A program made the translations under genes and the position numbers. Below are positions 62,057-64,000 of a DNA stretch of 64,000 nt, piece after piece. A model generated the notes under the pieces. That model was given only the letters and a program-made list of their open reading frames with translations, ran no database searches and was not told the origin of the DNA. Source of the stretch: Glaciecola sp964195425 (GTDB taxonomy: Bacteria; Pseudomonadota; Gammaproteobacteria; Enterobacterales; Alteromonadaceae); contig CAXMOM010000055.1 of assembly GCA_964195425.1 (NCBI GenBank), positions 39,493 to 103,492 of the forward strand, read 5' to 3'. Numbering within the stretch: position 1 is the stretch's first letter; each line of letters begins with the position of its first letter.

Positions 62057-62114
62057 AATATTTAATACCGATTGAATTTAGGTGTGCCGAGAAAGTAAGA
62101 TCTTTAATTGATGC

Positions 62115-62146
62115 TAAAAGCCCGTTTTGAAACGGGCTTTTTTTTG
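62115..62146 (+). terminator. Rho-independent terminator after gcvP
   Basis: AAAAGCCCGTT and AACGGGCTTTT arms (62116-62126 with 62131-62141) with a TTGA tetraloop run into eight T. It closes the glycine cleavage unit about 130 bases past the stop. Confidence 0.88.
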
Positions 62147-62191
62147 AGTCCATAAAAGCGGAATCTGCAATTAGATAAAAAATCACCTTCG

Positions 62192-62401
62192 CTAAAGACT
62201 CATCCCTGCACCATTAAATTTCAACCAATTTTTCGGTTCTTCAAAATTTGGCATTACCTTTTCGACAGATCGCCAAAAAGCTGGGTGGTTTGGATGTTCG
62301 AGATGCGCTAGTTCATGGACGACTACATAGTCGAGCACGCTCATTGGCAGCATTGCACATTTCCAGTGGAAGTTGAGAGTTACGTAAGTTGAAGGGTTAT
62401 T
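62192..62401 (-). pseudogene. Truncated YgjP/DUF45-type metallopeptidase fragment
   Basis: On the minus strand an open stretch of 69 codons, without a start, reads through LNFHWKCAMLPMSVLDYV then VVHELAHLEHPNHPAFW. The zinc motif HELAH and the later His are the catalytic core of the YgjP-like (WLM-related) metal-dependent hydrolases. The upstream part (roughly 150 residues in the family) is missing: a stop precedes the fragment at 62402-62404. The tail ends FNGAGMSL. It is a C-terminal remnant, and I see no N-terminal half in the next 600 bases. Confidence 0.78.
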
Positions 62402-62404
62402 CTA

Positions 62405-62962
62405 ATGCCATTATTGCAGTGGCTGTTAATTTGCACACGTGATTGACCCACAAGTGCATTGAAAAAGTGAACCATATAATTTGCTTTAATAGCTATAATA
62501 TTCAATGCATTGTCAATTGATAACAGGGTCAACATTTAGTGCAAATCGAACCAAAATTGGTTCAAGTTGTGTTGCAAATTAACAACTAGAACCTTATGTC
62601 GGCTTTTAGCACAAAGCGCCAATTGGCTGAAGAGCCATGACAGTCGGCTTAGAGCGATCAGGAGACAGTCGACTATAGATGTTTGTTGGCTTTTATTTTT
62701 ACCATCTTTGTTTAATGAGGAAGAAAACTATACGGGTAAAACTGGCCGTCTAGGTCACGTTGCAGATTATTGACAAGTGATTTCATAGCGTGGTATCGTC
62801 AGATTAACAGAGTCGGGAATTTATGCTGGTATCGGTTCGGTAGTAAAAGGATTTAGTGCTTTAAAAAGCGTCTTTAGTAAACGGACTTTTCAATTCTCAT
62901 GTTCCTTTCTATAGCCCCATTTTTAATCTCATTATTTTAATCCAAACGTTATGCTTTGAAAT
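62405..62962. other. Gene-free region before the bor-like gene
   Basis: A 560-base AT-rich stretch with only short frames that look random. The part near 62596-62670 (TCGGCTTTTAGCACAAAGCG and onward) looks like decayed repetitive non-coding sequence. No N-terminal YgjP sequence was found. Confidence 0.4.
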
Positions 62963-62986
62963 TCACTTCGATAGCTCTAGAAGTGA
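62963..62986. repeat. Inverted repeat upstream of the bor-like gene
   Basis: TCACTTC (62963-62969) and GAAGTGA (62980-62986) flank an inner TAGctCTA, making a nearly continuous palindrome with a 2-base bulge. It ends 31 bases before the ATG, a good position for a regulator site overlapping the promoter. Confidence 0.45.
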
Positions 62987-63017
62987 GTTTACTATTTTGA
63001 GCTGTTAAGGATAAGTT

Positions 63018-63311
63018 ATGAAATTCAAATTATTAATAATTACAGCATGCATTGCGTTATTAAGTGGTTGCGCAGCCCAGACATTTACTATTAATGGTGA
63101 AAATGGTGAAATTCCAACTTCACAAAAATCGCAGACTTTCTTTATTAGTGGTCTAGGCCAAGAGCAAGTTACCGACGCAGCTAAAGTTTGTGGTGGTGCT
63201 GAAAATGTAATAAAAGTTGAGGCGCAACACACTTTTGTTAATGGTCTTTTAGGTTTTGTTACGTTTGGTATTTATACGCCGAGAGATGCAAAAGTTTACT
63301 GTAGTAATTAG
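63018..63311 (+). CDS. Bor/Iss-family lipoprotein
   Basis: A 97-residue lipoprotein with signal MKFKLLIITACIALLSGC (lipobox LSGC). The mature part closely resembles the lambda Bor and Iss proteins: AAQTFTI, FFISGLGQEQVTDAAKVCGG, then AENVIKVEAQ, FVNGLLGFVTFGIYTPRDA and VYCS near the end. Two cysteines beyond the lipid-attached one are kept. In E. coli, Bor/Iss are outer-membrane lipoproteins linked to serum resistance. Here the role is unknown and no phage gene is adjacent. The start is preceded by AAGGATAAG. Confidence 0.85.
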   Translation: MKFKLLIITACIALLSGCAAQTFTINGENGEIPTSQKSQTFFISGLGQEQVTDAAKVCGGAENVIKVEAQHTFVNGLLGFVTFGIYTPRDAKVYCSN

Positions 63312-63322
63312 CACAATAGGGT

Positions 63323-63347
63323 GGCCGGAGGTCTCTAACCTCCAGCC
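63323..63347. repeat. Hairpin just after the bor-like gene
   Basis: GGC-GGAGGT (63323-63332) pairs with ACCTCC-GCC (63338-63347) around CTCTA, with one C/A mismatch. No T run follows, so it is not a simple terminator. It is GC-richer than its surroundings. Confidence 0.5.
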
Positions 63348-63388
63348 TCACAAAACCTTGCAGGCGACTCCGTACGGGGCGCATGAGA

Positions 63389-63414
63389 CGTCTGCTTTGA
63401 GCGAATTGCAGACG
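63389..63414. repeat. Second hairpin, CGTCTGC/GCAGACG
   Basis: A 7-bp perfect inverted repeat (63389-63395 with 63408-63414) with a 12-base loop, 42 bases from the previous hairpin. CTCTAACC occurs just before and just after the pair of hairpins (63333-63340 and again near 63433), framing them. Confidence 0.5.
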
Positions 63415-63844
63415 ATGGGAGGATTAGCTTCTCTAACCGTTTAAATACCAAGTACGCGTTGAAAGTTGCTATCTAACTGCGAAAATCGAGCACCGCCTCA
63501 GATAGGTCTGTTTGAACAAAAGCCGTTCATCATCATAAACAAAAGCAATATTCAAAACTGGTTCGCACAACAGCGGGATGCGCTTTTTTTAAATTCCGCA
63601 TTATGTTACAACAGTTGAGTAATAGGCGAGAAATCGCCAATTTTCACTCCCTTAAGGATATAAAAGAGATGTCAATATGGAAAATATGAGGCTATATGTA
63701 TTGTGATTTTTTGAAAAATGACGTTTAATTATATACACAGGTACCGGACGAAGTAGTCAGGTGGTTTTCTACCGCTATTTATAACAAATTGAATACAATC
63801 GTCTTAACTAGTTACTTCACTAAGAATAACAATAATAGGGTTTG
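63415..63844. other. Gene-free region before the last gene
   Basis: About 430 bases without a supportable gene. It includes a small hairpin GGCGA-GAAA-TCGCC (63625-63638) with a GNRA-type loop. No promoter or RNA family was recognised. Confidence 0.4.
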
Positions 63845-64000
63845 ATGGAGATATTCACCACCATAGGAAATTGGATTACCGAGCATGAGGTTATACTCAG
63901 CGGCGCGGTTGCCATATGCGCTTTGATCGGTTTAGTGTGGACGGCTTTAAGTAGATTGAAGCGGCAAATGACTGATAGCCGCAATAATGCTACAGATATA
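63845..64000 (+). CDS. Start of a membrane-anchored protein (partial, cut by window edge)
   Basis: Open frame from ATG at 63845 to the window end, 52 codons. It starts MEIFTTIGNWITEHE, then has one hydrophobic segment (VILSGAVAICALIGLVWTAL) and a basic polar stretch (SRLKRQMTDSRNN), the pattern of a signal-anchor with the following domain probably cytoplasmic. The family cannot be named from this much. Confidence 0.55.
   Translation, partial: MEIFTTIGNWITEHEVILSGAVAICALIGLVWTALSRLKRQMTDSRNNATDI

Noticed and set aside
62567..62773. A 68-codon frame in the gene-free region
   Set aside because: No ribosome site, no recognisable domain, unusual composition; it looks like chance in decayed sequence.
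63323..63440. Integron attC site
   Set aside because: CTCTAACC repeats and hairpins are suggestive, but the R/L box layout and core GTTRRRY partners are not found, and there is no integrase.
1..64000. CRISPR arrays, insertion sequences, prophage or known defence genes
   Set aside because: No regularly spaced direct repeats, transposase, integrase, or defence-type nuclease or helicase module was recognised; the only helicases seen are SecA and the RhlE-like housekeeping type.

Overview
The window reads as a chromosomal segment of a moderately AT-rich gammaproteobacterium, most likely a marine Alteromonadales (Alteromonas/Paraglaciecola-like). The evidence is the gene order: the dcw cell-wall cluster running into lpxC, an M23 peptidase, secA and mutT; zapD and yacG behind coaE; nadC beside ampE; pdhR-aceE-aceF-lpd; and ygfB-pepP-ubiH-ubiI opposite 6S RNA-ygfA-rpiA-serA. 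No genome name can be given from the sequence alone.

Layout. 1-9.96 kb (+): end of mraY, then murD-ftsW-murG-murC-ddl-ftsQ-ftsA-ftsZ, tightly overlapped (peptidoglycan precursor synthesis and divisome). 10.2-15.7 kb (+): lpxC, M23 peptidase, secA, mutT. 15.7-16.5 kb: an aspartate/glutamate racemase pseudogene with three in-frame amber stops. 16.5-22.7 kb (-): aspartoacylase, yacG, zapD, coaE, pilD, pilC, nadC. 22.9-31.7 kb (+): ampE, pdhR, the complete pyruvate dehydrogenase complex, and a DUF1289 gene. 31.9-34.6 kb (+): an HDOD protein and two DUF481 outer-membrane-type proteins. 34.7-39.5 kb (-): 6S RNA, ribokinase, nucleoside hydrolase, 5-formyl-THF cyclo-ligase, rpiA and serA. 39.8-45.4 kb (+): ygfB, pepP, ubiH, ubiI, dapD. 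45.5-48 kb (-): a type IV pilin, Cu/Zn superoxide dismutase and a GNAT acetyltransferase. 48.3-57.1 kb: a small unknown gene (+), then on the minus strand an RhlE-like helicase, an RND efflux pump with its adaptor, a secreted amidohydrolase and a LysR regulator. 57.3-62 kb (+): gcvT-gcvH-gcvP. 62-64 kb: a gene-poor, remnant-rich stretch with a YgjP fragment, a lambda Bor-family lipoprotein and the start of one more gene.

The strongest unexpected signal is a split type IV pilus locus. pilC sits directly after nadC, where pilA-pilB would be expected, yet it keeps a ~50 bp upstream element that recurs upstream of the pilin gene at 46 kb. That distant pilin gene also carries a decayed copy of the 3' end of nadC upstream of it. 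The nadC-pilin junction was therefore duplicated or moved within the chromosome, and pilB is not in the window. Other observations are a 6S RNA recognised by eye, a ribose-salvage gene pair placed between 6S RNA and ygfA, and a Bor/Iss-like lipoprotein. I found no CRISPR array, tRNA, rRNA, intact insertion sequence, prophage or recognisable defence system, and I do not claim a new system.
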